Position numbers and translations under genes: made by a program
Shown here: piece after piece, positions 1 to 6,003 of the stretch
Layout: every line of letters starts with the position of its first letter
Numbering within the stretch: position 1 is the first letter of the stretch
Notes under the pieces: model-generated
Databases searched by the model: none
The model's input: only the letters and a program-made list of their open reading frames with translations
What the model was told of the DNA's origin: nothing
DNA from: an uncultured delta proteobacterium
GTDB lineage: Bacteria > RBG-13-61-14 > DRUE01
Length of the DNA: 6,219 nucleotides
Direction of reading: 5' to 3'
Assembly: GCA_903897985.1 (NCBI GenBank)
Contig: CAIUDS010000472.1
Location: 1-6,219 of the forward strand

Positions 1-133
1 CAAAGGCGATTTTACGGGGAAGGAGTATCTTGAGCGAGAAAAGTGCAAGCGATTGAATTTTAAAGTTTCGCGCCTGAAGGCGCTACCACATCCATTGCGA
101 TCACGCCGAGGCGTGATCGCCCGCACATTTTAA
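1..133 (+). CDS. Possible 3' end of an unknown gene (doubtful)
   Basis: Starting at base 2, one plus-strand frame stays open to a TAA at 131-133 and gives about 43 codons. The first 26 or so residues (beginning KGDFTGKEYLEREKCKR) look like ordinary charged protein. The last part is simply the translation of the two palindromes at 70-120. If real, this is the C-terminus of a gene entering from the left whose end was extended by a repeat. I do not recognise a family. A second frame is open from base 3 to a TGA at 54-56 and could equally be the true gene end, so the call is weak. Confidence 0.22.
   Translation, partial: KGDFTGKEYLEREKCKRLNFKVSRLKALPHPLRSRRGVIARTF
70..83. repeat. Short GC-rich palindrome
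   Basis: This is a perfect inverted repeat with arms GCGCCT and AGGCGC around a central GA. It lies 13 bases before a larger palindrome that also has a GA centre, so the two may form one dispersed extragenic repeat unit. Nothing here suggests coding use. Confidence 0.6.
97..120. repeat. Perfect 11-bp inverted repeat with GA loop, after the M20 peptidase gene
   Basis: The arms are GCGATCACGCC (97-107) and GGCGTGATCGC (110-120), perfectly complementary around GA. It lies about 20 bases beyond the stop codon of the minus-strand peptidase gene and could form a stable hairpin at the end of that transcript. No T-run follows on either strand, so it is not a textbook intrinsic terminator. With its neighbour at 70-83 it looks more like a REP-type extragenic palindrome that may stabilise or insulate the transcript end. 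Confidence 0.7.
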
Positions 134-141
134 TACCGCAA

Positions 142-1503
142 TCAAAACTCGGTGACCAATTCGGTGACGGTTTCGAGGAAGACGCGGAGACCGAACTTGT
201 AGCCCTCGATGGGGATGCGTTCGTTGAAGCCGTGGAAACCGTCCTGGAAATTATCTCCGGGGATGAGCCGGAGGGGGGAAAAGCCGAAGTATTTGATCCC
301 GAGGCGGGCGTAATAGGACCCGTCAGTGAAGCCGACTAACAGCCAGGGGATCACGATGGCCTGGGGATCGCGGGCCTTGAGCCTGCGCTCGAAGACTTTG
401 AAGATCGGGTCATGAGGGTCCTGCGCCATGGCGCCGATGCGGTTGATGTTGATGGTTTCCAGTTCGTATCCGTCGCCGATGATTTCCTTGACCTCGTTCA
501 TCAGGTCGTCGGAGGTCTGGCCGGGCAGGAGGCGTCCGTCAACCTCGACCATGGCCTCGGACGGGATGACATTGGTTTTCTCGCCGGCGCGGACCACGGT
601 GGGATTGACGGTGTTATGGAGGACGGCCCAGAAGGTGCGGGCGAGCTTTTTATCGGGCAGGACCTTGTCAATGATCAGGTCGGCGAGCAGGGGGTTGAGC
701 AGGCGCTTGAGCATGAAGCCCTTGAACCCGCCGAGGTTGGCAGCGAGGCCGGTGACGAATTCCTTGACCTGCGGCGTCAGATGATAGGGCAGCTTATGCT
801 CACCCAATTTGCGGATGGCCTGGGCGAGCTTGATGACGGACGATTCCGGGCTGGGGATGGAGCCATGTCCGGGCTCGCCCCGGGCCTTGATCCGGAACCA
901 GCACACCGCTTTTTCCGCAACCTCGATCGGGTAAAAGCGCTTCCCGCTCATCTCCATGCTGAAGCCGCCGATCTCGCCGAGGCCGTATTCCGCGCGGATC
1001 AAATCCGGATGGTTGTCCACCAAAAAACCCGCGCCGTATTTGCATCCGGCTTCCTCGTCCGCAACCGCGGCCAGAATCAAATCGCGTTTCAGCTTCACGC
1101 CCGCGCGCTTCAAGGCCAGCATGGCCATGAGGTTCGCGATCACGGTCTGCTTCATGTCCAGCGCGCCGCGTCCCCAGAGATAGCCGTCCGCGATCTGGCC
1201 GGAAAAGGGCGGATATTTCCACTTGCTCTCGTCCTCCGCGGAAACCACATCCAGGTGGCCGTCGAGCAGGATCGGCGGTTTCTCGCCCGTGCCCTTCAGC
1301 CGGCAGATGACATTGGCGCGGCCCGGGGCGGCCTCGATCAGCCTGGGCTCGAGTCCATTCTCGCGCAGGATTTCGGCCAGCCATTCCGCCGCGGGCTTTT
1401 CGTTGCCGGGCGGGTTCACGGTCTTGAACCGGATCAGTTCCGCGAGGTCGGCAATGGCCTCCGAGAAAAGACCTTCCCACTCGGATTCCTTAAGAATCTC
1501 CAT
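142..1503 (-). CDS. M20-family zinc metallopeptidase (carboxypeptidase/deacylase type)
   Basis: This is a probable cytoplasmic two-metal peptidase or amidohydrolase of the M20/M25/M40 family, cutting short peptides or N-acyl amino acids. The exact substrate cannot be told. Counted from the chosen ATG (453 residues), the family motifs are in order: DGHLDVV with metal ligand H83 and D85; GRGALDMK with bridging D116; DEEAG with catalytic E150 and metal ligand E151; LGEIGG near 177; GHGSIP around 213 in the lid/dimerisation domain; and HGFNE with C-terminal ligand H424. No signal peptide is seen. I chose the ATG at 1501-1503 over a GTG six bases upstream because AAAGGGG (1509-1515) is well spaced for it. 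The gene follows bTHX after 32 bases and is probably co-transcribed with it. The architecture resembles the longer carboxypeptidase PM20D1/CPS1-like branch, but this is only a family-level call. Confidence 0.93.
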   Translation of the reverse strand: MEILKESEWEGLFSEAIADLAELIRFKTVNPPGNEKPAAEWLAEILRENGLEPRLIEAAPGRANVICRLKGTGEKPPILLDGHLDVVSAEDESKWKYPPFSGQIADGYLWGRGALDMKQTVIANLMAMLALKRAGVKLKRDLILAAVADEEAGCKYGAGFLVDNHPDLIRAEYGLGEIGGFSMEMSGKRFYPIEVAEKAVCWFRIKARGEPGHGSIPSPESSVIKLAQAIRKLGEHKLPYHLTPQVKEFVTGLAANLGGFKGFMLKRLLNPLLADLIIDKVLPDKKLARTFWAVLHNTVNPTVVRAGEKTNVIPSEAMVEVDGRLLPGQTSDDLMNEVKEIIGDGYELETININRIGAMAQDPHDPIFKVFERRLKARDPQAIVIPWLLVGFTDGSYYARLGIKYFGFSPLRLIPGDNFQDGFHGFNERIPIEGYKFGLRVFLETVTELVTEF

Positions 1504-1535
1504 GTGCACCCCTTTGGTTCGGGAATTATTTCAGC

Positions 1536-1643
1536 TTACTTCTTTTTGGTTGCCTTGGCTTTTTTGGATTTGCGCATCCGGCTCTTGCCGTAGGACTTGG
1601 CGTAAATTTTGCCGCGTTTGGTCCGTTTGTCTCCCCTGCCCAT
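1536..1643 (-). CDS. thx: 30S ribosomal protein bTHX (Thx), 35 residues
   Basis: This very short, extremely basic protein starts MGRGDKRTKRGKIY, continues with SYGKSRMRK and ends in a lysine-rich tail. The pattern G-x-G-D-(K/R)-(K/R)-T-(K/R)-R-G-K-I-x-x-x-(S/T)-Y-G-K is that of Thx, the small protein lodged in the head of the 30S subunit in Thermus and related to the plastid/mitochondrial protein bTHXc/m. The Thermus protein has about 27 residues; this one carries an extra basic tail of about eight. The start is supported by a strong ribosome binding site, AAAGGAG (1650-1656), six bases before the ATG, and by a promoter with a perfect TATAAT. It is the first gene of a likely two-gene unit with the M20 peptidase. 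Recognition is by motif, from reading the codons directly. Confidence 0.92.
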   Translation of the reverse strand: MGRGDKRTKRGKIYAKSYGKSRMRKSKKAKATKKK

Positions 1644-1672
1644 GCCCGTCTCCTTTCTTGAAATTTTTTCTA

Positions 1673-1699
1673 ATTATAGCAGAATCCGTTGAGGTTCAA
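1673..1699 (-). promoter_or_regulatory. Promoter of bTHX (extended -10)
   Basis: Read on the minus strand, a perfect TATAAT (1673-1678) is preceded by TGC, giving an extended -10. A weak -35, TTGAAC (1694-1699), lies 15 bases further up; an alternative, TTTTGA, lies at 17 bases. Transcription would start near 1666 and give a leader of about 23 bases carrying the AAAGGAG site of bTHX. Confidence 0.65.
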
Positions 1700-1706
1700 A
1701 ACCCTT

Positions 1707-1734
1707 TTGCCAGTTCCGATCCGTCTGCTAGAAT
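1707..1734 (+). promoter_or_regulatory. Promoter of the lptE-holA pair (extended -10)
   Basis: TTGCCA (1707-1712) and TAGAAT (1729-1734) each match the sigma-70 consensus at five of six bases. They are 16 bases apart, with TGC before the -10. The predicted start point (about 1741) falls almost on the lptE start codon, so transcripts from here would be nearly leaderless. The site is back to back with the bTHX promoter. Confidence 0.5.
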
Positions 1735-1742
1735 AGGGAGGC

Positions 1743-2258
1743 ATGAGGCTGAGTCAAAAAATAGTTGCGGCGGCGATTTTGGCGGGAATGTTGGGCTGCG
1801 GGTATCATCTGCTGGGCAAGGAAGTGCATCTGCCCGGCGGGGTGAGCCGGGTTTATGTGGAAACCGCGAAGAACGACACGATGGAGGCGGGGCTGGAGCA
1901 GATCTTTACGCAGCGGCTGCTGGAGCGGCTCCGGGCCGACGGCCGCATCACGCTGGTGGGCAAGGATGAGGCGGACGCGGTTTTGCAATCGGAACTGCTC
2001 AAGTCGGTTGACCAGCCGATGGCCTACAACAAATTCGGCCGGGGGACGCTGCTGCAAGTTGAGATCTCCGCGCGGGTCACCCTGGTGGCGAGCAAGGAAA
2101 ACAAGAAACTGTGGGACTCCGGGGTTTTGCGGGAGCGCGAGGAATTCCCGGTGGGGGATGATTTTCTCGCGACCGACCGGCTGCGGGATAAGGCGCTCAA
2201 CCAGATCAGCATCCGGCTGACGCGGGTGGCGGTTGAACTCCTGACCAGCGGTTTCTGA
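1743..2258 (+). CDS. lptE: LPS-assembly lipoprotein LptE
   Basis: This 171-residue protein is a likely outer-membrane lipoprotein that plugs and helps assemble LptD, the channel placing LPS in the outer leaflet. It opens with a lipoprotein signal peptide: K6, a hydrophobic stretch at 7-17, then lipobox M-L-G-C with C19 as the lipidated residue. The mature start CGYHLLG is typical of LptE, and residue +2 is Gly, compatible with the outer membrane. The body has the family's small alpha/beta pattern, including a segment like VYVETAKNDTMEAGLEQIF and a later (T/S)LLQVEI strand. Identity rests on length, the CGYH start and its place directly before holA, as in many Gram-negatives. The start is fixed by an in-frame TAG at 1734-1736. 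The purine-rich AGGGAGG (1735-1741) ends one base before the ATG, too close for a normal ribosome site. The family is divergent, so some doubt remains. Confidence 0.88.
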   Translation: MRLSQKIVAAAILAGMLGCGYHLLGKEVHLPGGVSRVYVETAKNDTMEAGLEQIFTQRLLERLRADGRITLVGKDEADAVLQSELLKSVDQPMAYNKFGRGTLLQVEISARVTLVASKENKKLWDSGVLREREEFPVGDDFLATDRLRDKALNQISIRLTRVAVELLTSGF

Positions 2259-2260
2259 CC

Positions 2261-3274
2261 ATGGCCTGGCAAAAATTCAGCGATTTTCTAAGCAAGATCA
2301 AGCTGGGCGAACTCGCGCCCATTATCGCGGTCTATGGCTCGGACCGGTTTTTGCGCAAGCAGGCGGTGGCCGCGGTAATGGCCCGGCAGGGGGGCGGGAA
2401 AAAGGTTGAGCAGGAAATCCTTTACGCGAACGAATCTAGCCCGGACCAGGTCTTGAGCGCGCTCCAGACCTATTCCATGTTCACGCCCCTCAAGCTCGTG
2501 CTCGTTTACCAGTTCCAGGATTTCAAAGCCGCCCAGCGCACCGAAGTCCTCGCTTATCTCGACAATCCCAACCCGTCCTCCAAGTTGATCCTGTTCGGCG
2601 ACCCGCCCGCGGAATATCACGACGAAAAGCGCTTCAAGGACTGGTTCCAAAAAGCCGCGGCCAAGATCGAGGTGGTGGATGTCTCGGGGCTGGGCGACAA
2701 GGAAATGGAAGCGCTGGTCAAACAGCTTTGCAAGGAACTGGACAAGCGGATCGCGCCGGAGGCCTTGACGCTTTTGCTCGAGGCCGTTGGGTCGGAGCCG
2801 GAACGCATTTATATGGAACTGGAAAAAATGGCGCTCTACCTGGGCGAGGCCAAAACGATCACGCCCGAATTGGTCAGCGACCTGGTGATCGGGAGCCGGC
2901 TCCAGAACCTGTTCGAGTTGGCCGAGGCGCTGGGGAAAAAGGACCTGGAGACGAGCCTGGGCATCTTCCGCAAAATGCTCGAGCAAAAGCAGCCGCGCGA
3001 AATGGCCCTGTCCATCATCAAGCGTCATTACCGCATCCTGCTTGAACTCGCGGCCAGCCTCGGCTCCGAGCAAATGCAAAAACAAGTGATGGGCCGGTTC
3101 CGCATTCCCTGGAGTTTTCAAAAGCAATACCTGAACCAGGCCGAGCGCTTCTCGGACCGGGATTTGAAGAAGGTGTTCGAGGAGTTCTACCGATCCGAAG
3201 TCAAGATCAAGTCGTCCTCCCTCGAGGAGGAAGCGGTGCTGGAACGGCTGATCCTCAGACTGTGCCGGATTTAG
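2261..3274 (+). CDS. holA: DNA polymerase III subunit delta
   Basis: This 337-residue protein is close to the usual 340 or so. Delta is the clamp-loader subunit that opens the beta sliding clamp during replication. The N-terminal AAA+-like domain starts with a strand reading IIAVYGSD(R)FLRKQA (about 21-35), the delta equivalent of the degenerate ATP-binding region. It is followed by LQTYSMFTPLKLVLVYQ (about 68-84), the region carrying the clamp-binding element, and by LILFGDPP (about 109-116). Domain II includes EPERIYMELEKMALY, and the C-terminal collar helices include IIKRHYRILLELA and the final SSSLEEEAVLERLILRLC. Delta normally lacks a working Walker A motif and none is seen. The ATG lies two bases after the lptE stop without a clear ribosome site, suggesting translational coupling. 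The end overlaps rpsT on the other strand by 20 bases. Confidence 0.95.
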   Translation: MAWQKFSDFLSKIKLGELAPIIAVYGSDRFLRKQAVAAVMARQGGGKKVEQEILYANESSPDQVLSALQTYSMFTPLKLVLVYQFQDFKAAQRTEVLAYLDNPNPSSKLILFGDPPAEYHDEKRFKDWFQKAAAKIEVVDVSGLGDKEMEALVKQLCKELDKRIAPEALTLLLEAVGSEPERIYMELEKMALYLGEAKTITPELVSDLVIGSRLQNLFELAEALGKKDLETSLGIFRKMLEQKQPREMALSIIKRHYRILLELAASLGSEQMQKQVMGRFRIPWSFQKQYLNQAERFSDRDLKKVFEEFYRSEVKIKSSSLEEEAVLERLILRLCRI

Positions 3275-3545
3275 CCGCGCCCGCCTTAAGCTTGTTCAAT
3301 TGCAGATTCAAACGGGAAACATAGCGGCTGGCCGTGTTTTTGTGGAGCACGCCCTTGCTTACCGCGGAGGCGATCCTGCCTATGGCGAGCTTGAAAGCGG
3401 CCTGGGCCTGCTCCGGATTGCCCGCGGCCAAGGCGTCCCGGAAGGCCTTGATCGGCTCGCGGAATGAAGTCCGAACGATTTTATTGCGGATGGTCCGCTT
3501 TTTGGTCTGGCGGATGCGCTTTTTCGCCGACTTGATATGGGCCAA
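3255..3545 (-). CDS. rpsT: 30S ribosomal protein S20, TTG start
   Basis: This 96-residue basic protein begins (M)AHIKSAKKRIRQTKKR, the conserved N-terminus of bacterial S20, and has the helical core HKNTASRYVSRLNLQLNKL near its end. S20 binds 16S rRNA early in 30S assembly. The start codon is TTG (3543-3545). No ATG or GTG fits the conserved N-terminus, and a strong site, GGGAGGA (3551-3557), lies five bases upstream. E. coli rpsT also starts with UUG, which there is tied to translational autoregulation, so the rare start may be retained for control. The gene has its own promoter. Its last 20 bases overlap the end of holA in the opposite direction, so no dedicated terminator lies between the two genes. 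Confidence 0.97.
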   Translation of the reverse strand: MAHIKSAKKRIRQTKKRTIRNKIVRTSFREPIKAFRDALAAGNPEQAQAAFKLAIGRIASAVSKGVLHKNTASRYVSRLNLQLNKLKAGAAKSGTV

Positions 3546-3556
3546 TTTAGTCCTCC

Positions 3557-3567
3557 CTGAATTTCAG
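3557..3567 (-). promoter_or_regulatory. Small inverted repeat in the rpsT leader next to the ribosome site
   Basis: CTGA and TCAG flank AAT on the minus strand, forming a four-base-pair stem that touches the GGGAGGA ribosome site of rpsT. S20 is known to control its own translation in E. coli; whether this small stem takes part is speculation, and it could be chance. Confidence 0.2.
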
Positions 3568-3575
3568 TCTGCTCT

Positions 3576-3603
3576 ATACTAAAGCAATAATCTGTTTTGT
3601 CAA
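3576..3603 (-). promoter_or_regulatory. rpsT promoter with consensus -35
   Basis: On the minus strand a perfect TTGACA (3598-3603) is followed after 16 bases by TAGTAT (3576-3581). A TATAGA (3573-3578) at 19 bases is an alternative -10. The predicted leader is about 20-25 bases. The site lies in the roughly 100 bases between the GTPase stop and rpsT, giving rpsT expression independent of the polarity genes upstream. Confidence 0.65.
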
Positions 3604-3646
3604 CTCCGGGAATTGATCAGCCGGGAGGTTCTGCCGCGGGAACGGA

Positions 3647-4804
3647 TCAAGCCTTGGGCAGGAGGTTGTCCAGGACTATGGTCAGGGTCGTGGCATAAGT
3701 TTTGCCGGACTTTTTGTCTTCGAACAGGAGCGGGAGGCGGAGGGTGTTTTTGCCCACCAACTGGGGCCGGTCCCATTTGATCAAGACCAGTTCCGAAGGC
3801 TCGGCCGGAGCAGGATTGTTGGCAGACAAGAGTGGGACACGCGTGTCCTGCCCCCATGCGGGTCGAGCCGGAGCCGGCGCGGGCCTGGTCGGAGGCGCTG
3901 GAGGAACTGGTGGAATGGAAGGTTTGTTGGCAGACAGGAGTGGGACACGCGTGTCCTGCCCCCCTGCGGGTCGAGCCGGAGCCGGCGCGGGCCTGGCTGG
4001 AACTGGCGCTGGAGGAACTGGTGGAATGAAAGGTTTGTTGGCAGCCAAGAGTGGGACACGCATGTCCTGCCCCCCGGCCGGCGGCGGGGGGGGCGCTTTG
4101 GGAGTTGGTTTGGCGGTCCCGGCCTTGATTCGCTCGGCCTCTTCCTTGCTCATGACCACAAATTCATCGCTCAGGCCGTAGGCTTCCTTGGGGCCGACCT
4201 CGGCCTTTTGCGAGAGCTGGGGCTGTTCCCGGAGTTTTTTCAGAACCATTTTGGAGATGGTGGTCAGGGTATTGAGCACGCTGGTTCCCTGGACGGCCAC
4301 CCCTTCAAAGAACGGCGCATTGTATTTATTGACTTGGCGGTGCAGGTCTTCCAGGTTTTGGACCCCGGGCATGTCGCGCTTGTTGTATTGGATGACATGG
4401 GGGATTTCCGCGAGGCTCTTTCCGGCCTCGGCCAGGTTTTCCTCGAGGTTCTTGAAACTCTGGATATTCTCTTCCTTCATCTTGAACTGCGAGTCCGCGA
4501 CAAAAACGATCCCGTCCACATCATGCAGGAGTTCCTTGCGGATCTGGTTGTAGAAGATCTGGCCGGGCACGGTATAGAGGAAAAAGCGGGTATTGTAGCC
4601 TTTGACCTCGCCGACCTCGACGGGCAGGAAATCGAAGAAGAGGGTGCGGTGGGTTTTGGTGGAAAGGGTCATCAATTCGCCGCGATGCTCGGGCTTGAGC
4701 TTGGAGTAGATAAAATGGATATTGGTGGTTTTCCCGGACAGGGCCGGGCCGTAGAAAACAATTTTCGCGTTGACTTCCTTTTTTTCCTGGTCAACAACCG
4801 CCAT
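3647..4804 (-). CDS. mglA: MglA-type Ras-like GTPase with repeat-rich C-terminal extension
   Basis: Residues 1-195 match MglA, the small GTPase that sets the leading pole for gliding and type IV pili in Myxococcus and relatives. Visible motifs are P-loop GPALSGKTT (19-27), switch I THRTLFFDFLP (51-61) with the family's intrinsic arginine finger R53, TVPGQ (78-82) with catalytic Q82, and base-specificity motif NKRD (141-144). R53 and Q82 fall at the same numbers as in characterised MglA proteins, so GTP hydrolysis is probably intact. MglA normally ends near 195 residues. Here a linker with EEAERIKAG follows, then a Pro/Ala-rich tandem repeat (about 236-335) with three copies of GQDxRVPLLxAN, then about 50 residues (SELVLIKWDRP onwards) that look like a small beta-rich domain I do not recognise. 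The start is ATG with GGCGGAAAG nearby. The gene lies 17 bases after the helical-repeat gene. No mglB is visible, so the cognate GAP must lie elsewhere if present. Assigning a pole-switching role is inference. Confidence 0.9.
   Translation of the reverse strand: MAVVDQEKKEVNAKIVFYGPALSGKTTNIHFIYSKLKPEHRGELMTLSTKTHRTLFFDFLPVEVGEVKGYNTRFFLYTVPGQIFYNQIRKELLHDVDGIVFVADSQFKMKEENIQSFKNLEENLAEAGKSLAEIPHVIQYNKRDMPGVQNLEDLHRQVNKYNAPFFEGVAVQGTSVLNTLTTISKMVLKKLREQPQLSQKAEVGPKEAYGLSDEFVVMSKEEAERIKAGTAKPTPKAPPPPPAGGQDMRVPLLAANKPFIPPVPPAPVPARPAPAPARPAGGQDTRVPLLSANKPSIPPVPPAPPTRPAPAPARPAWGQDTRVPLLSANNPAPAEPSELVLIKWDRPQLVGKNTLRLPLLFEDKKSGKTYATTLTIVLDNLLPKA
3816..4085 (-). repeat. In-frame tandem repeat built on a palindromic unit inside mglA
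   Basis: Two full copies (3816-3923, 108 bases; 3924-4034, 111 bases) and one partial copy (4035 to about 4085) share a TTGTTGGCAG start and a palindrome. The palindrome is GGACACGCGTGTCC at 3835-3848 and 3943-3956, and GGACACGCATGTCC, with one pair broken, at 4054-4067. All periods are multiples of three, so the reading frame is kept and the unit is translated as GQDTRVPLLSANKPSIPPVPP followed by PARPAPAPARPA-like sequence. Copies one and two are nearly identical over long stretches, which points to recent duplication. The strong palindrome at the core resembles a dispersed extragenic element domesticated as coding sequence. Confidence 0.85.
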
Positions 4805-4821
4805 TTACTTTCCGCCTTTTT

Positions 4822-6003
4822 TCATTTTTTCTCTTTCTTTTTCTTGCCGGCGTCTTCCCGGGCCTGGATCAGTTTTTTGGCCGCGATACAGATGGGTTGC
4901 GGGACATTCTTGCTGCGGGCGACATTGCCGAGGTCTTTTTCGCGCAGGAAATTCAACAGGCGCATGGATTCGTGGACCGGGGTTTTGGAATTGCCGACCA
5001 GGTTGAGCTTGATCTGATAATTCTTGGTCCATTCCTTGCTCCCGGCAATGGTCCGGATCACATCGTCGGAGACCGAGCGGGACTTGCTGATCATTTCAAT
5101 TTCGCTGTCGGTGAGCCGCGGGCTTTTCATAACCGCGCTCGAGACCAGCTTATTGGAATCCCGGATCAGGATGCTGCGGGCGGAGAGGTTTCCAACCAGG
5201 GCCAGCTTGATCTTCTGGGACATGCTCATGCCCTGGATCTTTTTGGACATGTTCTGCTCATCCGCTTCTTTTTCCTCTTTGTTCTCGTATTCTTTCTCGG
5301 TGAGCAGGTCCGGGGCATAAGTCAGGCTGGCCCAGGCATTCTCCGCCACTTCTCCCCCCATCGTGACCGGGCCCACCTCTTCATCGGACGCCGGCCCAGG
5401 CTCCGGCCCTTGCGCTTGCTCGCTGACTTCCTCAACCTCGACCTCGATGCCCTGGCCGGCCCCGGGTTTCGGTTCAACTTTCTTGTAGCTCTTGGTCTCC
5501 AGTTCCAGAAACTTGATGATCCGATCCAGCACCGCGGCGCTGGTCAGGGGATTCTCCGACAGGCGGTCCACGATCTTGGTGGAGCGCAGGATCCGGATCT
5601 GGTTGTTGGAGATGACATCAACTATTTTTTTATTGGTGAGGGCGGCCTGGAAAGCGATGGTCTCATCGTCAGTGGCCTTGTTGAGCGCGATCACTTCCTG
5701 GTTCTCGGATTCCTGGGGCAGGTTCCGGGCGAAGAAATCCAGGATCAGGGGATGCATGGACTGGTCGCCGAGCACCGGCCCGAGCAGACTGGCCGGCATA
5801 TTGACCAGGGCGGCTTTTGCCAGGTTCACGAGCTCGTCGTCCGGCTCGCGGCTCAAGGCATAGACCGCAGTAACCTGGTCCTTGGGCGCCAGCGGCAAGA
5901 CGCCGCGGGCCGCGTTCAGGCGCAGGTCGCGGGGCACTTCCGGGCCGATGAACTTGAGCAGCTCCGACGGCACCGCGAACATCATCTGGTCAAGTTTGCC
6001 CAC
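4822..6003 (-). CDS. Helical-repeat protein of unknown function, linked to MglA
   Basis: This is a 393-residue soluble protein with no signal peptide or membrane segment. It has two alpha-helical halves. The N-terminal half (about 1-170) and C-terminal half (about 253-382) carry a recurring motif resembling N-P-x-T-(x)n-L-L-x-x-L, as in ENPLTSAAVLDRIIKFL (near 150), KSPRLTDSEIEMISKS (near 293), GNSKTPVHESMRLLNFL (near 337) and SKNVPQPI (near 364). This is reminiscent of HEAT or leucine-rich-variant solenoids that act as scaffolds. The halves are joined by an acidic, Pro/Gly-rich linker (about 175-250), and the tail is KKKKEKK. The start is GTG, with AGGAGA (6008-6013) four bases upstream. It overlaps the stop of the SPOR gene as TAGTG, so translation is probably coupled. 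Similar proteins next to mglA are, as I recall, common in deltaproteobacterial-type genomes, suggesting a partner or effector. Function is not established. Confidence 0.85.
   Translation of the reverse strand: MGKLDQMMFAVPSELLKFIGPEVPRDLRLNAARGVLPLAPKDQVTAVYALSREPDDELVNLAKAALVNMPASLLGPVLGDQSMHPLILDFFARNLPQESENQEVIALNKATDDETIAFQAALTNKKIVDVISNNQIRILRSTKIVDRLSENPLTSAAVLDRIIKFLELETKSYKKVEPKPGAGQGIEVEVEEVSEQAQGPEPGPASDEEVGPVTMGGEVAENAWASLTYAPDLLTEKEYENKEEKEADEQNMSKKIQGMSMSQKIKLALVGNLSARSILIRDSNKLVSSAVMKSPRLTDSEIEMISKSRSVSDDVIRTIAGSKEWTKNYQIKLNLVGNSKTPVHESMRLLNFLREKDLGNVARSKNVPQPICIAAKKLIQAREDAGKKKKEKK

Noticed and set aside
97..120. Intrinsic terminator of the peptidase gene
   Set aside because: The hairpin is strong but no T-run follows it on either strand, so it is listed as an inverted repeat instead.
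412..1593. Long plus-strand open frame (393 codons) opposite the M20 peptidase
   Set aside because: It is a shadow of the peptidase gene caused by GC-rich third positions; its translation has no recognisable domain and it would cover the bTHX gene too.
2288..3127. Minus-strand open frame (279 codons) inside holA
   Set aside because: holA is clearly identified in this stretch; the antisense translation has no family features.
3816..4085. CRISPR-like array
   Set aside because: There are only three units, nearly identical over the whole 108-111 bases with no unique spacers, and they are translated in frame.
4805..5032. Minus-strand frame of 75 codons ending directly at the mglA start
   Set aside because: It lies wholly in another frame of the helical-repeat gene and has no ribosome site or family similarity.
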